Assembly: GCA_021199405.1 (NCBI GenBank)
Contig: JAJQID010000061.1
Span: 1 to 5,015 of the forward strand
Origin: Lachnospiraceae bacterium
GTDB lineage: Bacteria; Bacillota; Clostridia; Lachnospirales; Lachnospiraceae
Direction: 5' to 3'
DNA length: 5,015 nt
The translations under genes were made by a program, and so were the position numbers. Under the pieces are notes generated by a model. The model was not told where the DNA came from and searched no databases. It saw only the letters and a program-made list of their open reading frames with translations. This document shows positions 1 to 5,015 of the stretch, piece after piece. Position 1 is the first letter of the stretch, and every line of letters starts with the position of its first letter.

Positions 1-1154
1 GTCAGGTAATCCGGCGTCAGAAAGCCCTGCGTCGGCAGCACCCACACTGAAGTCTGGTCAGAGAGAGCCAGCGCATAAATTCTCTTTTTTTCCTGAAAGA
101 GAAAGACGCCCAACCGCAATGCGGCTTCCTGATCCTGCGCAGATTTTTCATTTTTCCCGTCCTGACCACCCTGCTCTTCCAACGTTGAAGAAAGGGAAAG
201 CAGTTGATCAAACAGCTCCTCCGCCCTGCCGAAATCTTCAATGACCTCCACATCACAGGCATTTTTTTTCACAGAAGCCTGCAGGGAAGCCTCCTCAAAC
301 CGTTTGATGATGCTTTTCAGCTCCAGCTTTTTACATAAAAGATAGGCCTCAGGGGTGTAATAATTGCCCGCTTTCGCTTTTTCGTAATCCAGACTGACGT
401 CTCCATCCGTTTTGATGGTAGCCAGCACACGGCTTAAGTCCGCCAGATCCCTGTGGGCAATCAGCGACTCCCGAACGCTTTTTTTGCTGACCTCATCCAC
501 ATGAGCGTAAAGATTGTCCAGCGTCCCAAACTGCCTCAGCAGCTGGGTTGCCGTCACCTGACCCACCTTGGGGACGCCGGGAATATTGTCCGAAGCGTCA
601 CCCATCAGCGCCTTCAGATCGATAAATATCTTTGGCGTAACGCCGTAAGCTGCCTCCACATCCTTCGCGTAATAAGTCTCCACCTCGGTGCGGCCCTGCT
701 TCGTTTTGGGAATCAATATCTTAATGCTGTCCGATGCGATCTGCAAAAGATCCCGGTCTCCGCTGACCAGGGTCACCTGATGGCCGTCCCGCTCGGCGGC
801 GTTCGCCAGGGTTCCCAGAATGTCGTCCGCCTCCAGCCCCGGCTTCTCGCACATTTCAATCCCCATGGCAGCCAGCATTTCCTTCATCACCGGAATCTGC
901 TCCGCCAGCTCCATGGGCATTTCCTTTCTGGTGCCCTTATATTCCTTATATAATAAATGCCGGAAGGTGGGCGCTTTCACATCAAAAGCAACAGCCAGAT
1001 AATCCGGCTGCTCCTCCTCCAGTATTTTGAACATGATATTCAGAAAGCCATACACACCGTTGGTATGAAGTCCCTCCGCGTTTGTAAGCAGAGGCACTCC
1101 ATAAAAAGCCCGGTGCAGGATACTCATTCCGTCTATCAATACAAGCTTGCCCAT
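1..1154 (-). CDS. polA: DNA polymerase I, N-terminal part (5'-nuclease domain and linker), runs off left edge
   Basis: DNA polymerase I fills gaps and removes RNA primers during lagging-strand synthesis and repair in the cytoplasm. The 384 visible residues hold the 5'-3' exonuclease (FEN-like) domain, at about residues 1-290, and the start of the next domain. Metal-binding acidic residues are in place: D8 in LIDGMSILHRAFYG, D58 in VAFDVKAP, E108/D110/D111 in GLEADDILG, D133/D135 in SGDRDLLQ, and D186/D189 in MGDASDNIPGVP. YKGTRKEMP (residues 72-80) is the usual DNA-contact segment. The helix-hairpin motif after it reads GVPKVGQVTA rather than the usual GxGEKTA. Residues from about 310 are variable and charged, leading into what is normally a degenerate 3'-5' exonuclease domain in Firmicutes. 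The start at 1154 follows an AAGAGGAG ribosome site (1158-1165). The 54-nt gap after the zinc-finger gene suggests shared transcription. The polymerase domain lies outside the window. Confidence 0.97.
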   Translation of the reverse strand, partial: MGKLVLIDGMSILHRAFYGVPLLTNAEGLHTNGVYGFLNIMFKILEEEQPDYLAVAFDVKAPTFRHLLYKEYKGTRKEMPMELAEQIPVMKEMLAAMGIEMCEKPGLEADDILGTLANAAERDGHQVTLVSGDRDLLQIASDSIKILIPKTKQGRTEVETYYAKDVEAAYGVTPKIFIDLKALMGDASDNIPGVPKVGQVTATQLLRQFGTLDNLYAHVDEVSKKSVRESLIAHRDLADLSRVLATIKTDGDVSLDYEKAKAGNYYTPEAYLLCKKLELKSIIKRFEEASLQASVKKNACDVEVIEDFGRAEELFDQLLSLSSTLEEQGGQDGKNEKSAQDQEAALRLGVFLFQEKKRIYALALSDQTSVWVLPTQGFLTPDYL

Positions 1155-1208
1155 AAACTCCTCTTACTCAAATAATATTCACAGCAAAACCGCCAGCCGT
1201 CCTTTCTG

Positions 1209-1535
1209 TTATCGGAACAGCAAAATTAATACCACAGTAATAATGATAAGCAGCGTCATCGCATCCAGCACAATCGTCCAGGCGTTCCAGGAAAAGGGCA
1301 TTCTGACCCTCTTTTTCCCCGGAGGCTCCAGCAGGCGGCTGATCTCCTCATCCAGCTGAAAATCCTCATCCCTGTCCAGGCGCGAAACGCCCTCCTGCAC
1401 CAGGAACTGAATCGTCAGTTCCTCCTTGCAGTCCGGACAGCTCAGGATATGCTCCCGGATTTCTCTGCTCTGCTCCCTGGTGCATTTCCCGTCAATATAT
1501 TTTGACAATAAGGATTCTACTTCTTTGCATTCCAT
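1209..1535 (-). CDS. Small zinc-finger (zf-HC2) membrane protein, anti-sigma-factor-like
   Basis: This is a 108-residue protein with two visible parts. The N-terminal part has the zinc-binding anti-sigma pattern: C3, then H29-x3-C33-x2-C36 (HILSCPDC). The C-terminal part has one hydrophobic membrane segment at about residues 86-107 (IVLDAMTLLIIITVVLILLF) ending in a single arginine. Between them lies an acidic then basic linker (DRDEDFQLDEE, then PPGKKRVR). In characterised zf-HC2 proteins such as RsiW and RsrA relatives, the N-terminal domain sits in the cytoplasm and binds an ECF sigma factor. No sigma factor gene is visible here, so the partner is unknown. A longer reading from 1640 would overlap asnA by about 100 bases and begin with low-complexity sequence. 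The start at 1535 is chosen because it places the cysteine at position 3 and forms a TAATG overlap with the asnA stop, suggesting translational coupling. An AGGAG lies 13 nt upstream. The exact role is not recognisable. Confidence 0.85.
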   Translation of the reverse strand: MECKEVESLLSKYIDGKCTREQSREIREHILSCPDCKEELTIQFLVQEGVSRLDRDEDFQLDEEISRLLEPPGKKRVRMPFSWNAWTIVLDAMTLLIIITVVLILLFR

Positions 1536-2545
1536 TACAAAAGTACCACTCCTGCCTCCGCGCAGGTCTTCACTGTCTCCTGATCCCAGAGGGAAACCTG
1601 AACCTCCCCCACATGAGCCTTGCCCAGAAGGAGCATACACAGACGGGACTGTCCGATCCCACCGCCAATGGTCAGGGGCAGTTCATTATTTAACAGCATC
1701 TGATGGAAGGGCAGCTCTCTTCTGTCCTCACAGCCCGCTTTGGTCAGCTGCTCCGCCAGAGACTGCGCATTGACCCGAATCCCCATGGAGCTCAGCTCTA
1801 GAGCCTGCCCCAGAGTATCATGCCAGAAAATCAGGTCGCCGTTTAAGGACCAGTCGTCATAATCCGGGGCTCTGCCATCATGTCTCTGACCGGACTTTAA
1901 CAGGTCTCCGATCTGCATGAGAAAGATGGTTTTGTATTTGCGCGCAGCCTCATTCTCCCGCTCCTTTGGCGAAAGATCGGGGTACTCATCCTCCAGCTGC
2001 TGCGTGGTCAGAAAGGTGACCTCTCTTTTTAATTCAATGTGCTCCAGCCGGGGGAACTGCCACTTCAGCTCATCCAGCGTGCCGCAGACCGCACCCACGA
2101 TCCGGTTCACCGTGTCCTTCAGATAGTCGGTATTCCTCATGCTCTCGTCGATGACCTTCTCCCAGTCCCACTGGTCCACATAGACAGAGTGCAGATTGTC
2201 CAGCTCCTCGTCCCTGCGGATCGCGTTCATATCGGTCACCAGGCCGTTTCCCACATAAAAATCATACTGCTTTAAGGCCATCCTCTTCCACTTTGCCAGA
2301 GAATGCACCACCTCCGCGTGCTGATGTACCGACGGAATATCAAAGTCTACCGGGCGCTCCACACCGTTTAAATTGTCATTCAGACCCGTAGCCGGGTCTA
2401 CAAACAGCGGCGCCGTTACCCGCTTTAAATGCAGTGCCGCACACAATTTGATCTGAAAAATCTGCTTCACCTGGCCAATGGCCTTCTGGGTGTCATACAG
2501 CCCAAGGGCGGAGGTGTAGCCCTGCGGAATCCATGTCTTTGCCAT
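1535..2545 (-). CDS. asnA: Aspartate--ammonia ligase (ammonia-dependent asparagine synthetase)
   Basis: AsnA makes asparagine from aspartate and ammonia, cleaving ATP to AMP and pyrophosphate; it is a cytoplasmic enzyme with a class II aminoacyl-tRNA-synthetase-like fold. The 336-residue product is close to the family's usual length of about 330. Family signatures appear in order: LNDNLNGVERP (55-65), EVVHSLAKWKR (78-88), LHSVYVDQWDWE (118-129), RHDGRAPDYDDWSLNGDL (221-238), ELSSMGIRV (250-258) and TIGGGIGQSRL (292-302, class II motif 3). These match E. coli AsnA strongly, and no key residue appears to be missing. The start at 2545 is preferred: a GGGAG site sits 7 nt upstream and the protein then begins MAKTWIPQ, as in other clostridial AsnA proteins. 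ATG codons at 2548 and 2578 are alternatives; the latter lies inside the upstream terminator. The stop overlaps the next start (TAATG). Confidence 0.97.
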   Translation of the reverse strand: MAKTWIPQGYTSALGLYDTQKAIGQVKQIFQIKLCAALHLKRVTAPLFVDPATGLNDNLNGVERPVDFDIPSVHQHAEVVHSLAKWKRMALKQYDFYVGNGLVTDMNAIRRDEELDNLHSVYVDQWDWEKVIDESMRNTDYLKDTVNRIVGAVCGTLDELKWQFPRLEHIELKREVTFLTTQQLEDEYPDLSPKERENEAARKYKTIFLMQIGDLLKSGQRHDGRAPDYDDWSLNGDLIFWHDTLGQALELSSMGIRVNAQSLAEQLTKAGCEDRRELPFHQMLLNNELPLTIGGGIGQSRLCMLLLGKAHVGEVQVSLWDQETVKTCAEAGVVLL

Positions 2546-2552
2546 CATCGTT

Positions 2553-2557
2553 CTCCC
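2553..2557 (-). promoter_or_regulatory. asnA ribosome binding site (GGGAG)
   Basis: GGGAG lies 7 nt before the ATG at 2545 and only 4 nt before the ATG at 2548. This spacing decides in favour of 2545 as the asnA start. The site begins 4 nt after the T-run of the preceding terminator, so any transcript started downstream of that terminator could not include it with a normal leader. Confidence 0.7.
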
Positions 2558-2561
2558 ATGC

Positions 2562-2589
2562 AAAAAAGGCGCCGCCAAAATGACGGCGC
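2562..2589 (-). terminator. Intrinsic terminator after the dUTPase-like gene
   Basis: On the minus strand an 8-bp GC-rich stem, GCGCCGTC pairing with GGCGGCGC (seven Watson-Crick pairs and one U-G), closes an ATTTT loop. It is followed by C and six T residues. It begins 7 nt after the stop codon of the dUTPase-like gene. The opposite strand has no T-run in the matching position, so it acts in the gene direction only. It sits immediately before asnA, which makes it either a simple gene end with read-through or an attenuator for the downstream genes. Confidence 0.88.
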
Positions 2590-2596
2590 TGCAGAT

Positions 2597-2971
2597 TCAC
2601 TCATTGACCTCGAACTCAATCTCACTGTTCTTGATCAGCACCAGCTTGGCGATCTTGAAGCCATTCTCCACGGTCATATAATCATAGGAATCATTGTGGA
2701 TCGGGATCACCAGCTCCACATCGCTCTCCACAATCATGGAACCGCTGGCGATGCGAAGACCGCGTCTGGCCGCCAGGCCGTTCCTGGAAATAACAAGACC
2801 CACGTATCCTTCCGGGATAATGAGCTGCAGGCCCGTGGAAATCAGCTCGGACTTGCCTGGCTCGATGGTCACGAAGTGGGTGTCCATGCAGGCGTAAATG
2901 TCATAGCTGTCCACCTTGTTGAGGGTGGGGATAACCGCGTTCTTTTTCAGTTTATTGACGATTACTTTCAT
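2597..2971 (-). CDS. dUTPase-fold protein, short and probably non-catalytic
   Basis: This 124-residue protein is homologous to trimeric dUTP diphosphatase, which hydrolyses dUTP to dUMP and pyrophosphate. Visible matches are MKVIVNKLKKNAVIPT at the N-terminus, motif I-like YDIYA (23-27), the STGLQLIIPEGYVG segment (45-58) and SRNGLAARRGLRI (62-74) at motif II. Several hallmarks are altered. The motif II serine after arginine is N64. The motif III pattern GxIDxDYRGE is replaced by SGSMIVESDVEL (76-87), without the catalytic aspartate or the DYRG core. Motif IV is GFKIAKLV instead of GxRIAQLV. The protein stops at EIEFEVNE, before the glycine-rich motif V that closes over the substrate; family members usually have about 140-150 residues. 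The frame is uninterrupted and homology continues in the same frame to the end, so this is not a simple frameshift. The start follows GGAGGT with 9-nt spacing (2981-2986). It may be a binding, structural or regulatory relative; the function is unknown. Confidence 0.85.
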   Translation of the reverse strand: MKVIVNKLKKNAVIPTLNKVDSYDIYACMDTHFVTIEPGKSELISTGLQLIIPEGYVGLVISRNGLAARRGLRIASGSMIVESDVELVIPIHNDSYDYMTVENGFKIAKLVLIKNSEIEFEVNE

Positions 2972-3007
2972 AATAAGAATACCTCCGGTTTATGCAATTT
3001 CTCTTAT

Positions 3008-3036
3008 ATTATCCTATATTTTCTCTCAAATAGCAA
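3008..3036 (-). promoter_or_regulatory. Sigma-A-type promoter for the dUTPase-like gene
   Basis: On the minus strand, TTGCTA (-35, 3036-3031) and GATAAT (-10, 3013-3008) are separated by exactly 17 nt in an AT-rich gap. Transcription would start near 3001, giving a leader of about 30 nt that carries the GGAGGT ribosome site. The -35 begins 4 nt after the stop codon of the VWA gene, and no terminator is visible between them, so read-through from upstream is also possible. Confidence 0.65.
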
Positions 3037-3039
3037 GCA

Positions 3040-4242
3040 CTATTTATTCACCATCAGCTTCGTCATGGCACGGTTAAGGCCGTCCACGGTCAGCTTATAC
3101 ATGGGAATCAGACCTTTGATAGCGGTCTCCGCCTCTCTCCAGGGGGCGTCGCCGGGCGCCATCTTGGGATTGAGCCAGACCAGCTTTTTGAAATGCTTTG
3201 TCATAAGAAGCAGCCATTCCCAGCCGGACAGTCCGCCGTTTGGGCCGCGGTAATTGCCGGTGGTACTGTACAGCTCCTCCGGCGCCATGGCAGCGTCGCC
3301 CACAATGATCACCTTGTAGTCGCTGTCCAGATTTCGAAACAGCCATTCCGTCTCAATCCAGTCTCCGTTCTCGCACTCCGGCGTCTTATAGAGATGGGAA
3401 TAAATGCAGTTGTGAAAATAATAGGTCTTGACGTCCTTATAATGATTGGCTTTGTGTACGGACTGAAAAATCTCATTGAGCAGGCTGCTGTAGGGAATCA
3501 TGGTGCCGCCGGAATCCATTAAAAGAAGGAGCTTGACGGCATTTTTGCGGGGCTTTTTCATAACGATATGAAGCATCCCGCCCTGATTGCAGGTTTTGTC
3601 AATGGTATTGTCAATGTCCAGCTCTGTCTCCGGAATATCCAGCTTTGTGCTGAACTGCCGAAGCTTCCTGAGTGCCATCTGAAACTGGCGGTTGTCAATC
3701 ACTCTGTCGTCTCTGAAATCCCGGTACTTGCGGGCGCCCACCACGGAGAACGCGGACTGATAGCCGGTAGAGCCGCCCACCCGAATGCCGCCGATATTAC
3801 CGCCGGTATTGCCAAAAGAAGTCTTGCCCATGGTACCAATCCAGTAGGAGCCGCCATTGTGCTCGCTGTCCTGATCCCGCAGCCGGTCCTTGAAGGTTTC
3901 CTCCACCATTTCCTTATCAATGGTGACTTCTTCTATCCGGTTCATCTCGTGCAGCTGCATCTCATGGAAAAGATCATTGATCTCCTCCTTATCCAGCCAC
4001 TGCAGCATGTTTTTGCTGATCTCCGTCTCCTTATGAGCGGGCAGGAAGCATTCCTCAAAGGCCATGTCATACTTGTCAAACTCTGTCTCTGATTTCACAA
4101 GGATGGAACGGCCCAGATAGTAAAACTGCGTCATATTGCTGCCCGCCAGCCCCTTGTCCAGAGCCTCCTGAAAGGTCAGCCACTCGCTGAGGGTTACCTT
4201 CAGGCCTGCCTTTTTTAATGCATCAAAAAAATTCTGAAACAT
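3040..4242 (-). CDS. VWA domain-containing protein (CoxE-like), partner of the MoxR ATPase
   Basis: This is a 400-residue cytoplasmic protein with no signal peptide or membrane segment. The N-terminal half (about 1-130) is helical and charged. A glycine-rich stretch follows at about 136-160 (IGTMGKTSFGNTGGNIGG, then IRVGG). The C-terminal half is a von Willebrand factor A domain: KLLLLMDSGGTM (237-248) is the metal-site (MIDAS) strand, YYFHNCIYSHLY (274-285) the next strand, and VIIVGDAAM (311-319) supplies a further acidic residue, D316. The MIDAS reads DSGGT rather than the classic DxSxS; I recall DxGGS variants in CoxE-like VWA proteins. Such proteins pair with MoxR AAA+ ATPases in complexes that remodel or load metal into target enzymes, and the upstream gene is such an ATPase. 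The target here is unknown. The start at 4242 follows GGAG with 7-nt spacing. An upstream ATG at 4344 would add 34 residues encoded by the palindromic element and is judged unlikely. Confidence 0.9.
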   Translation of the reverse strand: MFQNFFDALKKAGLKVTLSEWLTFQEALDKGLAGSNMTQFYYLGRSILVKSETEFDKYDMAFEECFLPAHKETEISKNMLQWLDKEEINDLFHEMQLHEMNRIEEVTIDKEMVEETFKDRLRDQDSEHNGGSYWIGTMGKTSFGNTGGNIGGIRVGGSTGYQSAFSVVGARKYRDFRDDRVIDNRQFQMALRKLRQFSTKLDIPETELDIDNTIDKTCNQGGMLHIVMKKPRKNAVKLLLLMDSGGTMIPYSSLLNEIFQSVHKANHYKDVKTYYFHNCIYSHLYKTPECENGDWIETEWLFRNLDSDYKVIIVGDAAMAPEELYSTTGNYRGPNGGLSGWEWLLLMTKHFKKLVWLNPKMAPGDAPWREAETAIKGLIPMYKLTVDGLNRAMTKLMVNK

Positions 4243-4249
4243 GATTTCA

Positions 4250-4253
4250 CTCC
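4250..4253 (-). promoter_or_regulatory. Ribosome binding site of the VWA gene (GGAG)
   Basis: GGAG lies 7 nt before the ATG at 4242 and 7 nt outside the right-hand (minus-strand downstream) end of the palindromic element. Its good spacing, and the family-like MFQNFFDALKKAGL start that follows, support 4242 over the ATG at 4344. Confidence 0.7.
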
Positions 4254-4270
4254 ATTCCTTTTGAGAAAGC

Positions 4271-4302
4271 CGATTGCTCCGTACTTCGTACTCCCGCAAT
4301 CG
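4271..4302. repeat. Inverted repeat / hairpin 1 inside the palindromic element
   Basis: Outer arms CGATTGC (4271-4277) and GCAATCG (4296-4302) are perfectly complementary. Within them GTAC (4281-4284), TTC, GTAC (4288-4291) form a second small stem. The arms begin directly after the left terminal repeat. Confidence 0.8.
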
Positions 4303-4353
4303 ACGCCGGCATTCGCAATCCGCGCTATCGCTCTGCTTGCTCATACCGTCCTG

Positions 4354-4413
4354 GTTCTCTAATAGCCAGAACTATTGACATGCAAGCATGTCATTCGTCT
4401 GGCTATTAAGAAC
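4354..4413. repeat. Inverted repeat / hairpin 2 inside the palindromic element
   Basis: The left arm (4354-4370, GTTCTCTAATAGCCAGA) and right arm (4398-4413, TCTGGCTATTAAGAAC) pair over 16 bp with a single bulged C at 4359. At the centre GACATGC (4377-4383) and GCATGTC (4386-4392) form a perfect 7-bp inner stem around AA. The right arm abuts the right terminal repeat directly, so in one strand the pairing potential is almost continuous. Confidence 0.85.
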
Positions 4414-4419
4414 GCTTTC

Positions 4420-5015
4420 TCAAGTAAACTGATTGATCTTCTGCTTCACTATTTCCAAATCCTCATCCTTTTTTACAATCACCCCCACAAACGGCAGTTC
4501 CTTCCTGATCTTCTCCGCAGGAATGCCGCCCAGCTGCAGGGCGTTGATCCAGTCGATGAGCTCGGATGTGCTGGGCTTTTTGCGGATATCCTTCATGGTG
4601 CGGATATCATAGAACACCTTCATGGCATCCTCTAAAAGATGCTGCTCCACGTCCGGATAGTGAGTTCTGACGATTTCCTCCATCAGCGCCTTATCCGGAA
4701 AATCAATGTAATGGAAAACACATCTGCGAAGGAACGCGTCCGGCAGTTCCTTCTCCGCGTTGGAGGTGATGATCACAATGGGACGGTGCTTCGCCTTCAC
4801 AGTGCGCTTCGTCTCGTGAATATAAAATTCCATCTGATCCAGCTCCCAGAGAAGGTCATTGGGAAACTCCAGATCTGCCTTGTCGATCTCATCAATCAGT
4901 AAAATGACCTGCTCCTCACTGTCAAAGGCCTCTCCCAGCTTGCCCAGCTTGATATAACGGGCAATATCACTGTCGCCCTGCTCGCCTAACTGTCCGTCAT
5001 ACAGGCGCTGTATGG
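4420..5015 (-). CDS. MoxR-family AAA+ ATPase, C-terminal part, 5' end outside window
   Basis: MoxR ATPases are ring-forming chaperone-like enzymes that work with VWA-domain proteins to activate or assemble target complexes. The reading frame enters from the right edge with IQRLYDGQLGE; the nucleotide-binding Walker A loop is therefore not visible. In the 197 visible residues, Walker B is VILLIDEIDKAD (36-47, with D41/E42), sensor 1 is IVIITSNAEKELP (79-91, N85) and R96/R97 in FLRRCVFHYIDFP are arginine-finger candidates. KKPSTSELIDW nearer the C-terminus fits the sensor 2/lid region of the family. An ATG at 4833 is internal, since conserved sequence precedes it without interruption. The TGA stop at 4420-4422 lies within the terminal repeat of the palindromic element, so the last residue or two may differ from an element-free ancestor. 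The VWA gene is downstream, 177 nt away, and probably co-transcribed. Confidence 0.93.
   Translation of the reverse strand, partial: IQRLYDGQLGEQGDSDIARYIKLGKLGEAFDSEEQVILLIDEIDKADLEFPNDLLWELDQMEFYIHETKRTVKAKHRPIVIITSNAEKELPDAFLRRCVFHYIDFPDKALMEEIVRTHYPDVEQHLLEDAMKVFYDIRTMKDIRKKPSTSELIDWINALQLGGIPAEKIRKELPFVGVIVKKDEDLEIVKQKINQFT

Larger units (their letters stand above)
4261..4423. mobile_element. 163-bp palindromic MITE-like element without a transposase
   Basis: The element is bounded by perfect 10-bp inverted repeats, TTGAGAAAGC at 4261-4270 and GCTTTCTCAA at 4414-4423. Inside are two separate hairpins (4271-4302 and 4354-4413) joined by a GC-rich segment. It contains no transposase or other convincing gene. 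It fills almost exactly the space between two genes that normally sit next to each other. One end overlaps the ATPase stop codon and the other ends 18 nt before the VWA start. No target-site duplication is obvious in the flanks, so transposition is inferred from structure alone. The encoded peptide pattern on the minus strand (SDSADCECRRRLR) resembles peptides I recall from repetitive DNA in Lachnospiraceae genomes, which would fit a dispersed repeat family. It could instead be a local RNA structure or processing site. No T-run follows either hairpin, so it is not an intrinsic terminator. Confidence 0.6.

Noticed and set aside
453..953. Plus-strand open frame of 166 codons opposite polA
   Set aside because: It lies wholly antisense to the well-conserved PolA nuclease domain and has no recognisable protein features.
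1155..1208. Separate promoter or terminator between the zinc-finger gene and polA
   Set aside because: The 54-nt gap has AT-rich patches but no convincing -35/-10 pair with proper spacing and no stem followed by a T-run.
1536..1640. Longer N-terminus of the zinc-finger protein starting at 1640
   Set aside because: It would overlap the conserved end of asnA by about 100 bases and add a glycine/serine-rich low-complexity peptide; the TAATG start at 1535 fits the family.
2429..3253. Plus-strand open frame of 274 codons
   Set aside because: It crosses asnA, the terminator, the dUTPase-like gene, its promoter and the VWA gene on the opposite strand; it shows no family features and is a shadow frame.
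3568..4092. Plus-strand open frame of 174 codons opposite the VWA gene
   Set aside because: It is antisense to a clear VWA-family protein and has no recognisable motif.
4375..4408. Plus-strand TTGACA inside the element as a promoter -35
   Set aside because: The next plausible -10-like sequence (CTATTA) is about 22 nt away, and no plus-strand gene follows.
4354..4413. Large hairpin as an intrinsic terminator of the ATPase gene
   Set aside because: Neither strand has a T-run directly after the stem.
3040..5015. MoxR/VWA pair as a new defence or toxin system
   Set aside because: Such pairs are widespread housekeeping-type chaperone modules, and no third component, nuclease or phage-related gene is visible nearby.

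Overview
All genes in this window read on the minus strand, so the biological order runs from the right end of the window to the left. The proteins most resemble those of anaerobic Clostridia, probably Lachnospiraceae. The grounds are the AsnA N-terminus (MAKTWIPQ, with LYDTQ and DPATGLNDNLNGVERP), a Firmicutes-type DNA polymerase I, strong AGGAGG-like ribosome sites and moderate base composition. This taxonomic call comes from recalled protein features, not from a search.

Reading in gene order: (1) 5015-4420 holds the C-terminal two thirds or so of a MoxR-family AAA+ ATPase; its Walker A part lies outside the window. (2) 4423-4261 is a 163-bp non-coding palindromic element with perfect 10-bp terminal inverted repeats and two internal hairpins. 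It looks like a MITE or other dispersed repeat lodged between the ATPase and its partner. (3) 4242-3040 encodes a von Willebrand factor A (CoxE-like) protein, the usual partner of such ATPases. (4) A sigma-A-type promoter (3036-3008) precedes a short dUTPase-fold protein (2971-2597) that has lost several catalytic motifs. (5) A strong intrinsic terminator (2589-2562) ends that gene. (6) asnA, the ammonia-dependent asparagine synthetase, follows (2545-1535). (7) A small zinc-finger, single-pass membrane protein of anti-sigma type (1535-1209) overlaps asnA by one base (TAATG). (8) polA starts at 1154 and runs off the left edge after its 5'-nuclease domain and linker.

The ATPase and VWA protein probably act together as a MoxR/VWA chaperone-like pair. 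asnA, the zinc-finger gene and polA are closely spaced and may be co-transcribed. Their transcription is puzzling, because the terminator sits only 16 nt upstream of the asnA start and leaves no room for a promoter after it. The most unusual items are the palindromic element, which supplies the ATPase stop codon and can extend the VWA reading frame; the degenerate dUTPase homologue; and the terminator abutting asnA. I found no RNA genes, CRISPR array or transposase, and no clearly new multi-gene system.
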